Source: Acidihalobacter prosperus
Lineage (GTDB): Bacteria > Pseudomonadota > Gammaproteobacteria > DSM-5130 > Acidihalobacteraceae
Assembly (NCBI RefSeq): GCF_000754095.2
Contig: NZ_JQSG02000006.1
Location: 995,501-1,059,500 of the forward strand
Reading direction: 5' to 3'
Length of the DNA: 64,000 nt
Part shown: positions 8,701 through 19,484 of the stretch, piece by piece
Layout of the letters: every line of letters begins with the position of its first letter
Numbering within the stretch: the stretch's first letter is position 1
The notes under the pieces: generated by a model
Told to the model about the DNA's origin: nothing
Seen by the model: the letters and a program-made list of their open reading frames with translations, nothing else
Databases searched by the model: none
Translations under genes and position numbers: made by a program

Positions 8701-9991
8701 ACGCCGCGACGTGCGCATTGAGGTGCCCGTGCTGGCGCGGGTGGAGGGCGAGGGCGCGCTTTCGCTGGAAGTGCGCGAGGGCCGCATCGAACGCCTGCAA
8801 CTGCGCATCTACGAGCCGCCGCGGCTGTTCGAAAAGCTGCTGGAGGGACGCGGCTACGAGGAGATTCCGGACGCGGTGGCGCGCATCTGCGGCATCTGCC
8901 CGGTGGCCTACCAGATGAGCGCGGTCGCGGCCCTGGAACAGGCCATGGGCGTCGCCGTCGACGACTGGGTGCGTCGCATGCGCCGGGTGTTCTATTGCGG
9001 CGAATGGCTGCAGAGCCATGCATTGCACATCCACCTGCTCGCGGCGCCCGATTTCCTCGGTTACGACAGCGTCGTCGAGATGGCCAAGGGGCATCCCGAG
9101 CTGGTCCGCCGGGGGCTGCGTCTGCAGGCGTTGGGCAACGACCTGATCGCCCTGTTCGGCGGTCGCTCGGTGCATCCCGTGGGCGCCTGCGTGGGCGGCT
9201 TCCATCACGCCCCGACCGTGGCGGCGGTGGCGGTCATGCGCGCACGCCTGAACGATGCACAGGAGGACGCGCTGGCCCTGCTCGACTGGGCGCTGGCCCT
9301 GCCCGTGCCGGACTCCGACCAGGACTTCGTCAGCGTCGCCCTTCGCCATCCGCAGGACTATGCGATGGCCGAGGGGCGCATCGTCAGCGATCGCGGCCTG
9401 GATATCGGCGCCGAGGCCTTCGAGGCGCATTTCCGCGAACTGCAGGTGCCGCATTCCACCGCGCTGCACGCGCTGCTGCACGACGAGCCCTACATGGTCG
9501 GCCCGCTGGCACGCCTGAATCTCAACCACGAGCGCCTGCCGCAGGCGCTGCGCGAGCGGCTGCTCGCGGGGGGGCTGCGGCTGCCCAGCAGAAACCCGTT
9601 CCACAGCCTGATCGCCCGTGCGGCGGAAATCGCCTTCATCGTCGGCGAGGCCGAGCGCCTGCTCGCGGACTATGCCGAGCCGCCGCTGCCCGCCGCGGCG
9701 GTGACGCCGCGTGCCGGGGTGGGCTTCGGTGCCACCGAGGCGCCGCGCGGGCTGCTCTGGCATCGCTACGAGATGAACGAGGCCGGTCACGTATGCCGTG
9801 CGCGCATCGTGCCGCCGACCAGCCAGAATCAGGCGCGCATCGAGGCCGATCTGCGCCAGTCGCTGGAACTCCTCGGGTTGGACCAGCCGGACGAGGCCCT
9901 GCGCCTGCGCGGCGAGCAGGTCATCCGCAGCTACGACCCCTGCATCTCCTGCGCCACGCACTTCCTGCGTCTGGACGTGCGCCGCGAATGA
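8687..9991 (+). CDS. hydA: [NiFe] hydrogenase large (alpha) subunit, group 3b
   Basis: This is the catalytic subunit holding the NiFe(CN)2CO centre (434 aa). The N-terminal L1 motif RICGICP and the C-terminal L2 motif DPCISCATHFL provide the two CxxC pairs. After the His of CATH only nine residues follow (FLRLDVRRE), the short tail expected to be cut by the maturation protease encoded next. ATGs at 8687 and 8693 are both possible; GGGG at 8681 fits 8693 better. The group 3b call rests on the hydBGDA order and the absence of HoxFU-like partners. Confidence 0.94.
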   Translation: MPMTERRDVRIEVPVLARVEGEGALSLEVREGRIERLQLRIYEPPRLFEKLLEGRGYEEIPDAVARICGICPVAYQMSAVAALEQAMGVAVDDWVRRMRRVFYCGEWLQSHALHIHLLAAPDFLGYDSVVEMAKGHPELVRRGLRLQALGNDLIALFGGRSVHPVGACVGGFHHAPTVAAVAVMRARLNDAQEDALALLDWALALPVPDSDQDFVSVALRHPQDYAMAEGRIVSDRGLDIGAEAFEAHFRELQVPHSTALHALLHDEPYMVGPLARLNLNHERLPQALRERLLAGGLRLPSRNPFHSLIARAAEIAFIVGEAERLLADYAEPPLPAAAVTPRAGVGFGATEAPRGLLWHRYEMNEAGHVCRARIVPPTSQNQARIEADLRQSLELLGLDQPDEALRLRGEQVIRSYDPCISCATHFLRLDVRRE

Positions 9992-10422
9992 CGCGACTCG
10001 CGATTCTCGGTATCGGCTCGCCCTTCGGCGGCGACCGCATCGCCTGGATTCTGGTCGAGCGCCTGCGGCGCAGTCGCTTTGCTCCCGCCCATGATGTGAT
10101 CGTCGAGACCCTGGACCGCCCCGGCCCGGCCCTGCTCGAACGTCTGCAGTGCGTCGAGCGCGCGATCTTGGTCGATGCCGTCGCCGGCGGCTGCGAACCA
10201 GCCGCCTGGTATGCCGAGGATACCTTCGCGCGTTTCGCGTCGCCGCTGTCCGGACACGCCATCGGTCTTGCCGAAACGCTCGATCTCGGCCGTGCGCTCG
10301 GCGATTTGCCGGCGCTCGAGCTCCTCGGCCTGCGTCTGCGCGCCGACGGCACCGCCGATCCGCATGCCTGTACGGCCGGCCTGCGCCTGCTCATCCGCCG
10401 TCTGCGCAGCCTTTCCCGGTAG
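9988..10422 (+). CDS. Hydrogenase maturation endopeptidase (HyaD/HybD/HycI type)
   Basis: This nickel-dependent protease removes the C-terminal tail of the large subunit after NiFe insertion. The 144-aa protein begins with the family motif GIGSPFGGD. Candidate metal ligands are Asp16 (Glu or Asp in the family), Asp63 in LVDAVAGG and His90 in LSGHAIGL, at spacings close to HybD Glu16/Asp62/His93. It overlaps hydA by 4 bases, so it is the last gene of the hydrogenase operon and presumably acts on HydA. Confidence 0.88.
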   Translation: MTRLAILGIGSPFGGDRIAWILVERLRRSRFAPAHDVIVETLDRPGPALLERLQCVERAILVDAVAGGCEPAAWYAEDTFARFASPLSGHAIGLAETLDLGRALGDLPALELLGLRLRADGTADPHACTAGLRLLIRRLRSLSR

Positions 10423-10436
10423 GCCTCCGCGGCCGC

Positions 10437-10463
10437 GTGCACGCCCGAAATCGGGGCGGGCAC
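10437..10463 (+). terminator. Hairpin after hydrogenase operon (weak terminator)
   Basis: A GC-rich inverted repeat (GTGCACGCCC and GGGCGGGCAC, one mismatch, loop of about 7) begins 15 bases after the protease stop. No T-run follows, so it may only stabilise the mRNA 3' end. Confidence 0.3.
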
Positions 10464-10671
10464 GGAACCATCGCAGTGCATCCGCGCCAGGATGGCGCCG
10501 CAACATGTTTAATTCGCCTCGATCAGGCGGCATCTATCACTAATTCTAATCAAAACAAGTGCTTGTATTCTATGGATGGATGCATGTCAGGGGTGGCCGG
10601 GCCGCGCAACACCCATGAAACGGTATGGCTATTGCAATTGTCCATGTCGATAGACGGCGACAAGGGGGGCC

Positions 10672-10695
10672 GTCGCCGCACGTTGGTGCGGCGAC
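10672..10695 (+). promoter_or_regulatory. Leader hairpin upstream of permease
   Basis: A perfect 9-bp stem (GTCGCCGCA / TGCGGCGAC) with a six-base loop sits 13 bases before the GGAGGT ribosome site at 10709-10714. No T-run follows. It may stabilise the 5' end or gate translation; neither is shown. The rest of 10423-10721 holds no gene that I can see. Confidence 0.35.
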
Positions 10696-10721
10696 ATCAC
10701 TCGATTGTGGAGGTACCTGCT

Positions 10722-12365
10722 ATGGCCGTGACACACGATGCGATGCGCGTCAGTACCGGAGCCGGCAAGCTGCGGCGCGAGGCGGGCATCCTGAGCCTGT
10801 TGTTTGCCTGCCTCGGCGGCATGATCGGATCGGGCTGGCTGTTCGGCCCGCTCAATGCCGCCAAGGCCGCTGGCCCCGCCAGTCTGTTGTCATGGGTGAT
10901 CGGCGGCGCCGCGATCCTGCTGCTGGCTTTCGTCTACGCCGAGCTCGCGACCGCCTTCCCGCGCGCCGGGGCGGTGGTGGCCTTCCCCAAGCTCAGTCAC
11001 GGCAACCTGATGGCGATGGTGATGAGCTGGGTGGTGTTCCTCGGCTACGTTTCGGTGCCGCCGGTGGAGGTGATGGCGGTGCTCAGCTATGCGAACAATT
11101 ACCTCCATGGCCTTGTCTCGCCGCATACCGGCGTGCTGACCACCGCCGGCTTCTTCGTGGCGGCGGCCATGCTGGGCGGCTTCGTGCTGCTCAACGGTTT
11201 CGGCATCCGCTGGCTGCTGCGCATCAACACCACGCTGGTGTGGTGGAAGCTGGCCGTTCCGGCGCTCACGATTCTCGCCCTGCTGCTGTTTTCCTTCCAC
11301 GCGGGCAACGGCAGCGTGCAGGGCTTCGCGCCCTACGGTTCGCAGGGCGTGCTCTCGGCGGTGGCCACCTCCGGCATCGTGTTCAGCTATCTCGGTTTCC
11401 GTCAGGCGGTCGAGCTGGCCGGCGAATCGCGCGATCCGAAACGCACCATTCCCAAGGCGGTGATCGGCTCGGTGGTGCTCGCGCTGGGGCTTTACCTGCT
11501 ACTGCAGCTGGCGATGATCTACGGCGTCGCGCCGGGCAGCATCGCCCACGGCTGGGCCAATCTGCACTTCGCGGGCATCGCCGGACCCTTCGCCGGCATG
11601 GCGGCACTGGCAGGGCTCGGCTGGCTGGCCCTGCTGCTTTATATCGATGCGGTGATCTCGCCCGGCGGCACCGGCATCATCTACAGCACCACGGCCTCGC
11701 GCGTGGTCTACGCCACCGGCAATGAAGGCCTGATGAGCGCGTTGATGAGCCGGGTAACGGACAAGGGCGTGCCCTGGGTGGGCCTGCTGGTGACCTATGC
11801 CTTCGGCGTATTCTTCTTCTTCCCCTTCCCGTCCTGGCAGAAGCTGGTCGGTTACATCTCGTCGGTGACCGTGCTTTCCTACGGCATCGGCCCGGTGGTG
11901 CTGCTCAGCCTGCGCAAGACCCTGCCGGTGGCCGACCACGGCCGCCCGTTCCTGCTGCGCTGGCCGTGGCTGATCGCGCCGATCGCCTTCATCGTCTCCA
12001 ACTACATCATCTACTGGAGCGGAGCGGGCACCGACGACTTCCTGTTCGGCATGCTGGCGGTGTTCTTCCTGATCTATCTCGGGTACGAACTGGCCACGCG
12101 CCGCAGTCTGGCGCACCTGGAGTGGCGCGGTGCGTGGTGGCTGCTGCCGTACTTCGTCGGCATGTGGCTGATCACCTACCTCGGTCCCAAGTCGCTGACC
12201 GGCGGGCTGGGCGACATCGTCTACCCGTGGGGCATGGTGATCATCGCGGTATTCAGCCTCGCCATCATCTTCCTGGCGCGTGCCAGCGCGATGCTCGATC
12301 CCGAGGAGGCGCGCGCGACGCTGCTCGGCGGCGAGCCGGGCGTATCCGATCAGAGAGGCGGCTGA
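10722..12365 (+). CDS. APC-family amino-acid permease (YveA-like)
   Basis: This is an inner-membrane amino acid/proton symporter of the APC superfamily (547 aa, about 12-13 hydrophobic segments). TM1 contains the family signature GGMIGSGWLFGPL, followed by AGPASLLSWVIGG and VYAELATAFPRAG. The closest characterised type I recognise is Bacillus YveA (aspartate permease), but substrate cannot be read from sequence. The ATG follows GGAGGT by 7 bases. It is monocistronic and its last 16 bases overlap the converging marC-family gene. Context does not link it to the hydrogenase. Confidence 0.85.
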   Translation: MAVTHDAMRVSTGAGKLRREAGILSLLFACLGGMIGSGWLFGPLNAAKAAGPASLLSWVIGGAAILLLAFVYAELATAFPRAGAVVAFPKLSHGNLMAMVMSWVVFLGYVSVPPVEVMAVLSYANNYLHGLVSPHTGVLTTAGFFVAAAMLGGFVLLNGFGIRWLLRINTTLVWWKLAVPALTILALLLFSFHAGNGSVQGFAPYGSQGVLSAVATSGIVFSYLGFRQAVELAGESRDPKRTIPKAVIGSVVLALGLYLLLQLAMIYGVAPGSIAHGWANLHFAGIAGPFAGMAALAGLGWLALLLYIDAVISPGGTGIIYSTTASRVVYATGNEGLMSALMSRVTDKGVPWVGLLVTYAFGVFFFFPFPSWQKLVGYISSVTVLSYGIGPVVLLSLRKTLPVADHGRPFLLRWPWLIAPIAFIVSNYIIYWSGAGTDDFLFGMLAVFFLIYLGYELATRRSLAHLEWRGAWWLLPYFVGMWLITYLGPKSLTGGLGDIVYPWGMVIIAVFSLAIIFLARASAMLDPEEARATLLGGEPGVSDQRGG

Positions 12366-12976
12366 GCGCCGGCCGGCAAATGCAGAAACTGGGCGATCCC
12401 GCTCAGCAGCATCTGCACCGCGATGACGGTCAGGATCAGGCCCATCAAACGCTCCAGGGCGGCCAGGCCGCGCGCGCCGAGGTGACGCGAAAGCCGCGTG
12501 GCTGCCAGCAGGATGAGGCCGCTGGCGGCCCAGGCGATGAGCAGCGCGCCGGTCCACAGCGGCCATTCGCCGGGTTCGCGGCTGGCCATCAGCATGGCCG
12601 CGGAGATCGCCGAGGGCCCGGCGATCAGCGGTACGGCAAGCGGCACCACCAGGGGTTCGCCCTCGATCTTCTCGTGTAACCCGCCGGCATCCGGAAACAC
12701 CATCTTCAACGCGATCAGGAACAGCACCACGCCGCCGGCCACGCCAAGCGCCGCGGGCGAGACCTGCAGCAGGTCCATCAGCTGCCGGCCGAAGAACATG
12801 AACGCCAGCAGGATGACCAGCGCGATCAGCATTTCGCGCACGATCACCACCGGCTGACGCTCGCGCGGCGTCTGCTTGAGCGCGCTCAGGAACAGGGGGA
12901 TGTTGCCGAAGGGGTCCATCACCAGAAAGAACAGCAGCGCGGCGGAGAACAGGGTCATCAGGGGTCCGTGGGTCAT
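12350..12976 (-). CDS. MarC-family (UPF0056) membrane protein
   Basis: A 208-aa inner-membrane protein with about six transmembrane helices. Conserved MarC features are the start FFLVMDPFGNIPLFLSALK and the second-half repeat VPLAVPLIAGPSAISAAML. Function of the family is unknown; the old link to multiple antibiotic resistance was not upheld. It lies downstream of mmsA on the same strand, separated by two GC-rich inverted repeats, and converges with the permease. Confidence 0.88.
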   Translation of the reverse strand: MTHGPLMTLFSAALLFFLVMDPFGNIPLFLSALKQTPRERQPVVIVREMLIALVILLAFMFFGRQLMDLLQVSPAALGVAGGVVLFLIALKMVFPDAGGLHEKIEGEPLVVPLAVPLIAGPSAISAAMLMASREPGEWPLWTGALLIAWAASGLILLAATRLSRHLGARGLAALERLMGLILTVIAVQMLLSGIAQFLHLPAGAQPPL

Positions 12977-12991
12977 GGGGAGCTTAATGAT

Positions 12992-13014
12992 ACGGCCCCG
13001 CGGGGCGGGGCCGT
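12992..13014 (-). terminator. Hairpin between mmsA and marC-type gene
   Basis: A perfect 8-bp stem (ACGGCCCC / GGGGCCGT) with a 7-base loop lies about 50 bases beyond the mmsA stop. A second imperfect stem (CCCGCCCGGC / GCCGGGTGGG) is at 13031-13056. Neither has a good T-run on the minus strand, so termination would be weak. Confidence 0.4.
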
Positions 13015-13063
13015 AAAGGGTCGATCATTTCCCGCCCGGCATTGCCGCCGGGTGGGGCTGGAA

Positions 13064-14584
<1,521 letters not shown>

Positions 14585-14641
14585 GTCAGCCTCATGGTGT
14601 AGGGCGAAGGGGCGAGCGGCGCCAGGTCTGCCGTGCCGGCG

Positions 14642-15760
14642 TCAGGCCACGAGGGCCTCGGCCGCGGGACGGTAGGCGTAGCCGAGGTCGCGGGCCACGG
14701 CGGGGTGGGTGATGTCGCCGCGGTGCACGTTGAGTCCGGCGCGCAGGTGCGGGTCGTCGTGCAGTGCCTGACGATAGCCCTTGTCGGCCAGCGCCAGCAC
14801 ATGCGGCAGGGTGGCCTGCGTGAGCGCGAAGGTGGCGGTGCGCGCCACGCCCCCGGGCATGTTGGCCACACAGTAGTGCACCACGCCGTCGACCGTGTAC
14901 GTGGGATCCTGGTGGGTGGTCGGATGGCTGGTCTCGAAACAGCCGCCCTGGTCGATGGCGACGTCGACCACGACCGCGCCGGGGCGCATGCGCGAGAGCA
15001 TGTCGCGGGTCACCAGCTTGGGTGCGGCGGCGCCGGGGATCAGGACCGCGCCGATGACGAGGTCCGCCTGGAACACGGCGCTTTCCAATGCATCGGTGGT
15101 GGAGTACAGGGTCTTGAGGCGCGGGCCGTATTGGGCATCGAGCTGCTTGAGGCGGTTCAGGTCCCGGTCCAGTACGGTGACGTCGGCGCCGAGGCCGAGC
15201 GCCATGCGCGCCGCGTTCACGCCGACCACGCCGCCGCCGATCACGGCTACGTTGCCCGGCAGGACGCCCGGAACTCCGCCGAGCAGTATGCCGCGTCCGC
15301 CCTGGGCCTTTTCCAGTGCGTGCGCGCCGGCCTGCACGGCCATGCGCCCGGCCACTTCACTCATCGGCGCGAGCAGCGGCAGGCCGCCTTGCGCATCGGT
15401 GACGGTTTCGTAGGCGATGGCGACGGCGTCCGAATCCACCAGCAGGCGGGCCTGCTCGGGATCGGGCGCGAGGTGCAGATAGGTGAACAGGATCTGCCCG
15501 GGGCGCAGCATGGCGCACTCGTTTGGCTGTGGCTCCTTGACCTTGACGATCATCTCGGCCTTGGCGAACACGCTCTCGGCGCCCTCGACCATCTGCGACC
15601 CGGCCTGCACATAGGCGGCATCGTCGAGGCCGACGCCCGCGCCGGCACCGCGTTCGACCAGTACCCGATGGCCGCGCGCGGTCAGTTCGCGCACGCCGGT
15701 GGGCGTCAGGCCAACGCGGTATTCGTGGTTTTTGATTTCCCTGGGCAGACCGATGATCAT
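14642..15760 (-). CDS. ald: Alanine dehydrogenase
   Basis: Ald interconverts L-alanine and pyruvate plus ammonia with NAD(H). The 372-aa protein has the start [29 protein letters not shown], the nucleotide-binding glycine motif [12 protein letters not shown] and the [18 protein letters not shown] signature. Length is standard. It sits between bauA (34-base gap) and mmsA (57-base gap). Since bauA makes alanine from pyruvate, Ald would regenerate the amino acceptor and release ammonia, closing the cycle. Confidence 0.95.
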   Translation of the reverse strand: MIIGLPREIKNHEYRVGLTPTGVRELTARGHRVLVERGAGAGVGLDDAAYVQAGSQMVEGAESVFAKAEMIVKVKEPQPNECAMLRPGQILFTYLHLAPDPEQARLLVDSDAVAIAYETVTDAQGGLPLLAPMSEVAGRMAVQAGAHALEKAQGGRGILLGGVPGVLPGNVAVIGGGVVGVNAARMALGLGADVTVLDRDLNRLKQLDAQYGPRLKTLYSTTDALESAVFQADLVIGAVLIPGAAAPKLVTRDMLSRMRPGAVVVDVAIDQGGCFETSHPTTHQDPTYTVDGVVHYCVANMPGGVARTATFALTQATLPHVLALADKGYRQALHDDPHLRAGLNVHRGDITHPAVARDLGYAYRPAAEALVA

Positions 15761-15794
15761 GTCGCTTCTCCTCTTGCTGCTTCGCCTGCGAAGT

Positions 15795-17141
15795 TCAGGC
15801 GGTGTCGCGGATGGCCGCGGCGACGATGTCGACCAGTTCCCCGATCTGCGTCGGGTTGATGATCAGCGGGGGCGACAGCGCGATGATGTCCCCGGTGTAG
15901 CGCACCAGCGCGCCGTTGTCGAAGCAACGGCGGTGCACCTCGAAGCCGCGGGCGCCCGGCGCGCCGGGGCGCGGTTCCAGCTCGATGCCGGCCACCAGGC
16001 CGAGATTGCGCACATCGATCACGTGCGGCAGCTCCCGGAGTCCGTGCGCGGCGTCTTCCAGGTGCGGCGCCATCGCCGCGCCACGGGTGAGCAGCCCTTC
16101 CTCGGTGTAGATGTCGAGTGTGGCAAGCGCTGCGGCGCAGGCGACCGGGTGGCCGGAGTAAGTGTAGCCGTGCGCGAATTCGATGAGCGACTCTGGGCCC
16201 TGCATGAAGGCCTCGTAGATGTGCGGGCGGACGAATACCGCACCCATCGGCACATTGCCGTTGGTCAGGCCCTTGGCGGTGGTCATGATGTCGGGCAGCA
16301 CGTCGAAGTAATGGGCCGCGAAGGGCGTGCCGAGGCGGCCGTAGCCGGTGATCACCTCGTCGAAAATCAGCAGGATGCCGTGACGGTCGCAGATCTCGCG
16401 CAGGCGGCGCAGATAGCCCTTGGGCGGCAGCAGCACGCCGGCGGAGCCGGCCACCGGCTCGACGATCACGGCGGCGATGGTGGAGGCGTCGTGCAGGCCG
16501 ATCAGGCGTTCCAGACCGTCGGCCAGCTCCTCGCCGCCCTCGACGGGCAGGCCGCGGGTGAAGGCGTTGGCCTTGATGTTCAGGGTATGTGGCAGGTGGT
16601 CGATACCAGGCAGCAGAGTGCCGAACTGCTTGCGGTTGCCGACGATGCCGCCGACCGAGGAACCGCCGAAGTTGACGCCGTGGTAGCCGCGCTCGCGACC
16701 GATCAGGCGCTGCCGGCCGCCGTCGCCGCGTGCGCGGTGGTAGCCGATCGCGATCTTCAGTGCGGTGTCGACGGATTCCGAGCCGGAGTTGGTGAAGAAG
16801 CTGTAGTTGAGGTCGCCGGGCGTGATTTCGGCCAGCCGGTTGGCCAGTTCGAAGGGCAGCGGATGCCCCATGTTGAATGATGGCGCGAAATCGAGTTCGG
16901 TCATCTGGCGCTGCACGGCGTCGGCGATACGCGTGCGCCCGTGGCCCGCGTTGACGCACCACAGCCCGGCCTGGCCGTCGAGTATGCGGCGGCCGTCGGC
17001 AGTGGTGTAATGGACGCCTTCGGCGGCGACCAGCAGGCGCGGGTTGTCCTTGAACTGGCGGTTAGCGGTAAAGGGCATCCAGAAGGCTTCGCGCTGCTGG
17101 CGGTCCCGGGCGACGGTCGGACGTTGATCGGGCGAATTCAT
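15795..17141 (-). CDS. bauA: Beta-alanine--pyruvate (omega) aminotransferase
   Basis: This class III PLP aminotransferase moves the amino group of beta-alanine to pyruvate, giving malonate semialdehyde and alanine. The 448-aa protein shows LDGQAGLWCVNAGHGR, the substrate loop FTNSGSESVDTALKIA, FDEVITGYGRLG and the PLP lysine in TTAKGLTNG. It is the first gene of a leftward operon with ald and mmsA, which fits beta-alanine rather than other omega-amino acids. An 18-bp operator-like site lies 46-63 bases upstream of the start codon. Confidence 0.9.
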   Translation of the reverse strand: MNSPDQRPTVARDRQQREAFWMPFTANRQFKDNPRLLVAAEGVHYTTADGRRILDGQAGLWCVNAGHGRTRIADAVQRQMTELDFAPSFNMGHPLPFELANRLAEITPGDLNYSFFTNSGSESVDTALKIAIGYHRARGDGGRQRLIGRERGYHGVNFGGSSVGGIVGNRKQFGTLLPGIDHLPHTLNIKANAFTRGLPVEGGEELADGLERLIGLHDASTIAAVIVEPVAGSAGVLLPPKGYLRRLREICDRHGILLIFDEVITGYGRLGTPFAAHYFDVLPDIMTTAKGLTNGNVPMGAVFVRPHIYEAFMQGPESLIEFAHGYTYSGHPVACAAALATLDIYTEEGLLTRGAAMAPHLEDAAHGLRELPHVIDVRNLGLVAGIELEPRPGAPGARGFEVHRRCFDNGALVRYTGDIIALSPPLIINPTQIGELVDIVAAAIRDTA

Positions 17142-17186
17142 GCCGTGTTTCCTCGCTGGCGTTAAGTATCGTTGGATTCTAGGGCA

Positions 17187-17204
17187 TGTTAAATAAAATA
17201 AACA
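17187..17204. promoter_or_regulatory. Candidate operator for PuuR-like regulator
   Basis: Read on the minus strand the site is TGTTTA-TTTTAT-TTAACA, an 18-bp near-palindrome inside a GGCAT/ATGCC inverted repeat (17183-17209). The same TGTTTA-N6-TTAACA pattern recurs at 25238-25255 before puuD. A partial copy (TGTTTATT) is at 17250. Its place between bauA and the regulator suggests autoregulation plus control of the beta-alanine operon. Regulator identity is inferred. Confidence 0.6.
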
Positions 17205-17290
17205 ATGCCGCCCGATATGGTTCGAATACGGGATTTTCTGATAGCATCGTGTTTATTATTTTGTTAGCCATGTGTGGCTGAGGTGGCAGC

Positions 17291-17833
17291 ATGGAGGTAG
17301 GAGGGCGCCTGCGCGCGTTGCGCGAGCTGTATGGCCTGTCGCAGCGCGAGCTGGCCAAACGCGCGGGCGTGACCAACGGCATGATCTCGCAGATCGAGCA
17401 GGACCGCGTCAGCCCGTCCATCGGTTCGCTCAAGAAGATTCTTGACGGACTGTCCATCTCCATCGCCGATTTCTTCACCCAGGACATCGGTAGCCCCGTG
17501 CAGGCGTTCTTCGATCGCGATGAGATGCCGGACCTGGGCAGCGGCCCGGTGAATCTGTTTCTGGTCGCGGCCGGCCGCAAGAACCGCCAGATGTCGATGC
17601 TGCGCGAGGTCTACGCCCCCGGCGCCGATACCGGCGAGGACATGTTGCAGCACGAAGGCGAGGAGGCCGGAGTGGTGGTGCGCGGCTGCATGGAGATCAC
17701 CGTCGGCAGCGAGACGCGTCTGTTGCGCCCCGGCGACGCCTATTATTTCGAGAGCCGGATTCCGCATCGTTTTCGCAATCCGGGCGAGGTCGAGGCCGAG
17801 ATCGTCAGCGCCAACAGCCCGCCGACCTTCTGA
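17291..17833 (+). CDS. puuR: HTH-cupin regulator, PuuR-like
   Basis: A 180-aa regulator with an N-terminal XRE-type helix-turn-helix (about residues 5-62: LSQRELAKRAGVTNGMISQ then SPSIGSLKKIL) and a C-terminal cupin (about 100-175: EGEEAGVVVRGCMEITVG then RPGDAYYFESRIPHRF). This layout and length match PuuR, the putrescine-responsive repressor of E. coli, and similar amine and amino-acid catabolic regulators. It diverges from bauA and lies 64 bases before puuC. The effector could be putrescine, beta-alanine or an intermediate; sequence cannot decide. Confidence 0.85.
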   Translation: MEVGGRLRALRELYGLSQRELAKRAGVTNGMISQIEQDRVSPSIGSLKKILDGLSISIADFFTQDIGSPVQAFFDRDEMPDLGSGPVNLFLVAAGRKNRQMSMLREVYAPGADTGEDMLQHEGEEAGVVVRGCMEITVGSETRLLRPGDAYYFESRIPHRFRNPGEVEAEIVSANSPPTF

Positions 17834-17897
17834 TCCCCTAACCGGACGCCGAGGCCCTGTGGCGCGACGTCATCGCGTAGTTTCGAAGGAGCACATC

Positions 17898-19400
17898 ATG
17901 AGCAGCAAGCACACATATGCAGAGTGGCGCGCCCGGGCGGCGGCGCTGTCGATCGAGGGGCGGGCCTTCATCGACGGAGGTTATGTCGACGCCGTCTCGG
18001 GCAAGACCTTCGACTGCATCAACCCGGCCAACGGCGCGGTGCTGGCGCGCATCGCCGAATGCGACGCGGAGGATGCCGAGTACGCCGTCGCGGCGGCGAG
18101 ACATGCGTTCGAGGCAGGGGTGTGGTCGCGCATGGCGCCGCGCGAGCGCAAGACGGTGCTGATCCGCTTCGCGCAGCTCATCGAGGACCATACCGAGGAG
18201 CTGTCGCTGCTGGAATCGCTCGATGCCGGCAAGCCGATCGGCGACACCACGCGGATCGACATCCCCGCCGCAGTGCGCTGCGTGCGATTCAACGGCGAGG
18301 CCGTGGACAAGCTCTACGACGAGGTTGCGCCTACCCCGGACGATGCCCTCGGCCTGGTCACGCGCGAGCCGGTCGGCGTGGTCGCCGCCATCGTGCCCTG
18401 GAACTTCCCCATCCTGATGGCCTCCTGGAAATTCGCCCCTGCGCTCGCGGCCGGCAACTCGGTGATCCTCAAGCCCTCCGAGAAGGCGCCCTTGACCGCC
18501 ATCCGCATCGCCAGGCTGGCGCAGCAGGCGGGTATCCCCAACGGCGTGTTCAACGTGCTGCCCGGCTTCGGCGGTACGGTGGGCAAAGCGCTCGCCCTGC
18601 ACATGGATGTCGACTGCGTGGCCTTCACCGGATCGACCGCGGTCGGCAAGCAGATCATGCAGTACGCCGGCCAGTCCAACCTCAAGCGCGCCTGGATGGA
18701 GTGCGGCGGCAAGACGCCGAACATCGTCTTCGCCGATTGCCCGGACCTCGACGCCGCCGCGCGCGCCGCAGCCTTCGGCATCTTCTACAACCAGGGTGAG
18801 ATGTGCACCGCCGGTTCGCGCCTGCTGGTCGCGGCCTCGATCAAGGACGCCTTCCTGGAGAAGGTGATCGCGGCCGGCGAGGCCATGCAGCCGGGCGACC
18901 CGCTGGACCCCGCCACGCGCATGGGCGCCATCGTCGACGACATCCAGCTCGACCGCGTGATGGGCTACATCGAGGCCGGCCGGGCCGGCGGCGCGACCCT
19001 GCGCCTGGGCGGCGAGCGCGTGATGAACGAGACCGGCGGCTACTTTATCGCGCCGACCATCTTCGACAACGTGACCAACGACATGAAGATCGCGCGCGAG
19101 GAGATCTTCGGGCCGGTGCTGTCGACCATCGCCTTCACCGACGAGGCCGAGGCGATCCGCATCGCCAACGACTCGCCCTACGGCCTGGCCGCCGCGGTGT
19201 GGACCTCCAACCTCAGCCGCGGTCACCGCGTCGCCCGCCGCCTGCGCGCCGGCAGCGTGTGGGTCAACTGCTTCGACGAAGGCGACATGACCGTGCCCTT
19301 CGGCGGTTACAAGCAATCCGGCAACGGCCGCGACAAGTCGCTGCACGCGATCGACAAATACGTCGAACTCAAGGCGACCTGGATCGACCTGAGCCGCTGA
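17898..19400 (+). CDS. puuC: Gamma-glutamyl-aminobutyraldehyde dehydrogenase
   Basis: PuuC-type aldehyde dehydrogenase oxidises gamma-glutamyl-gamma-aminobutyraldehyde with NAD(P). The 500-aa protein has IVPWNFPILMASWK, FTGSTAVGKQIM, the general base in MECGGKTPNIVF and the catalytic cysteine in NQGEMCTAGSRLL. The ATG at 17898 is preferred over an upstream ATG at 17859 because GAAGGA precedes it by 7 bases. Placement next to the PuuR-like regulator and within a putrescine locus supports the specific role, although related enzymes oxidise other aminoaldehydes. Confidence 0.85.
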   Translation: MSSKHTYAEWRARAAALSIEGRAFIDGGYVDAVSGKTFDCINPANGAVLARIAECDAEDAEYAVAAARHAFEAGVWSRMAPRERKTVLIRFAQLIEDHTEELSLLESLDAGKPIGDTTRIDIPAAVRCVRFNGEAVDKLYDEVAPTPDDALGLVTREPVGVVAAIVPWNFPILMASWKFAPALAAGNSVILKPSEKAPLTAIRIARLAQQAGIPNGVFNVLPGFGGTVGKALALHMDVDCVAFTGSTAVGKQIMQYAGQSNLKRAWMECGGKTPNIVFADCPDLDAAARAAAFGIFYNQGEMCTAGSRLLVAASIKDAFLEKVIAAGEAMQPGDPLDPATRMGAIVDDIQLDRVMGYIEAGRAGGATLRLGGERVMNETGGYFIAPTIFDNVTNDMKIAREEIFGPVLSTIAFTDEAEAIRIANDSPYGLAAAVWTSNLSRGHRVARRLRAGSVWVNCFDEGDMTVPFGGYKQSGNGRDKSLHAIDKYVELKATWIDLSR

Positions 19401-19484
19401 GCGCCGCCCCGCCGCTCGCCGCGCTTGGGTGCGGCGGGCGGCTGGCGGATAATGCCGCCCATCCATCACTCCCGGGGAAACGAC

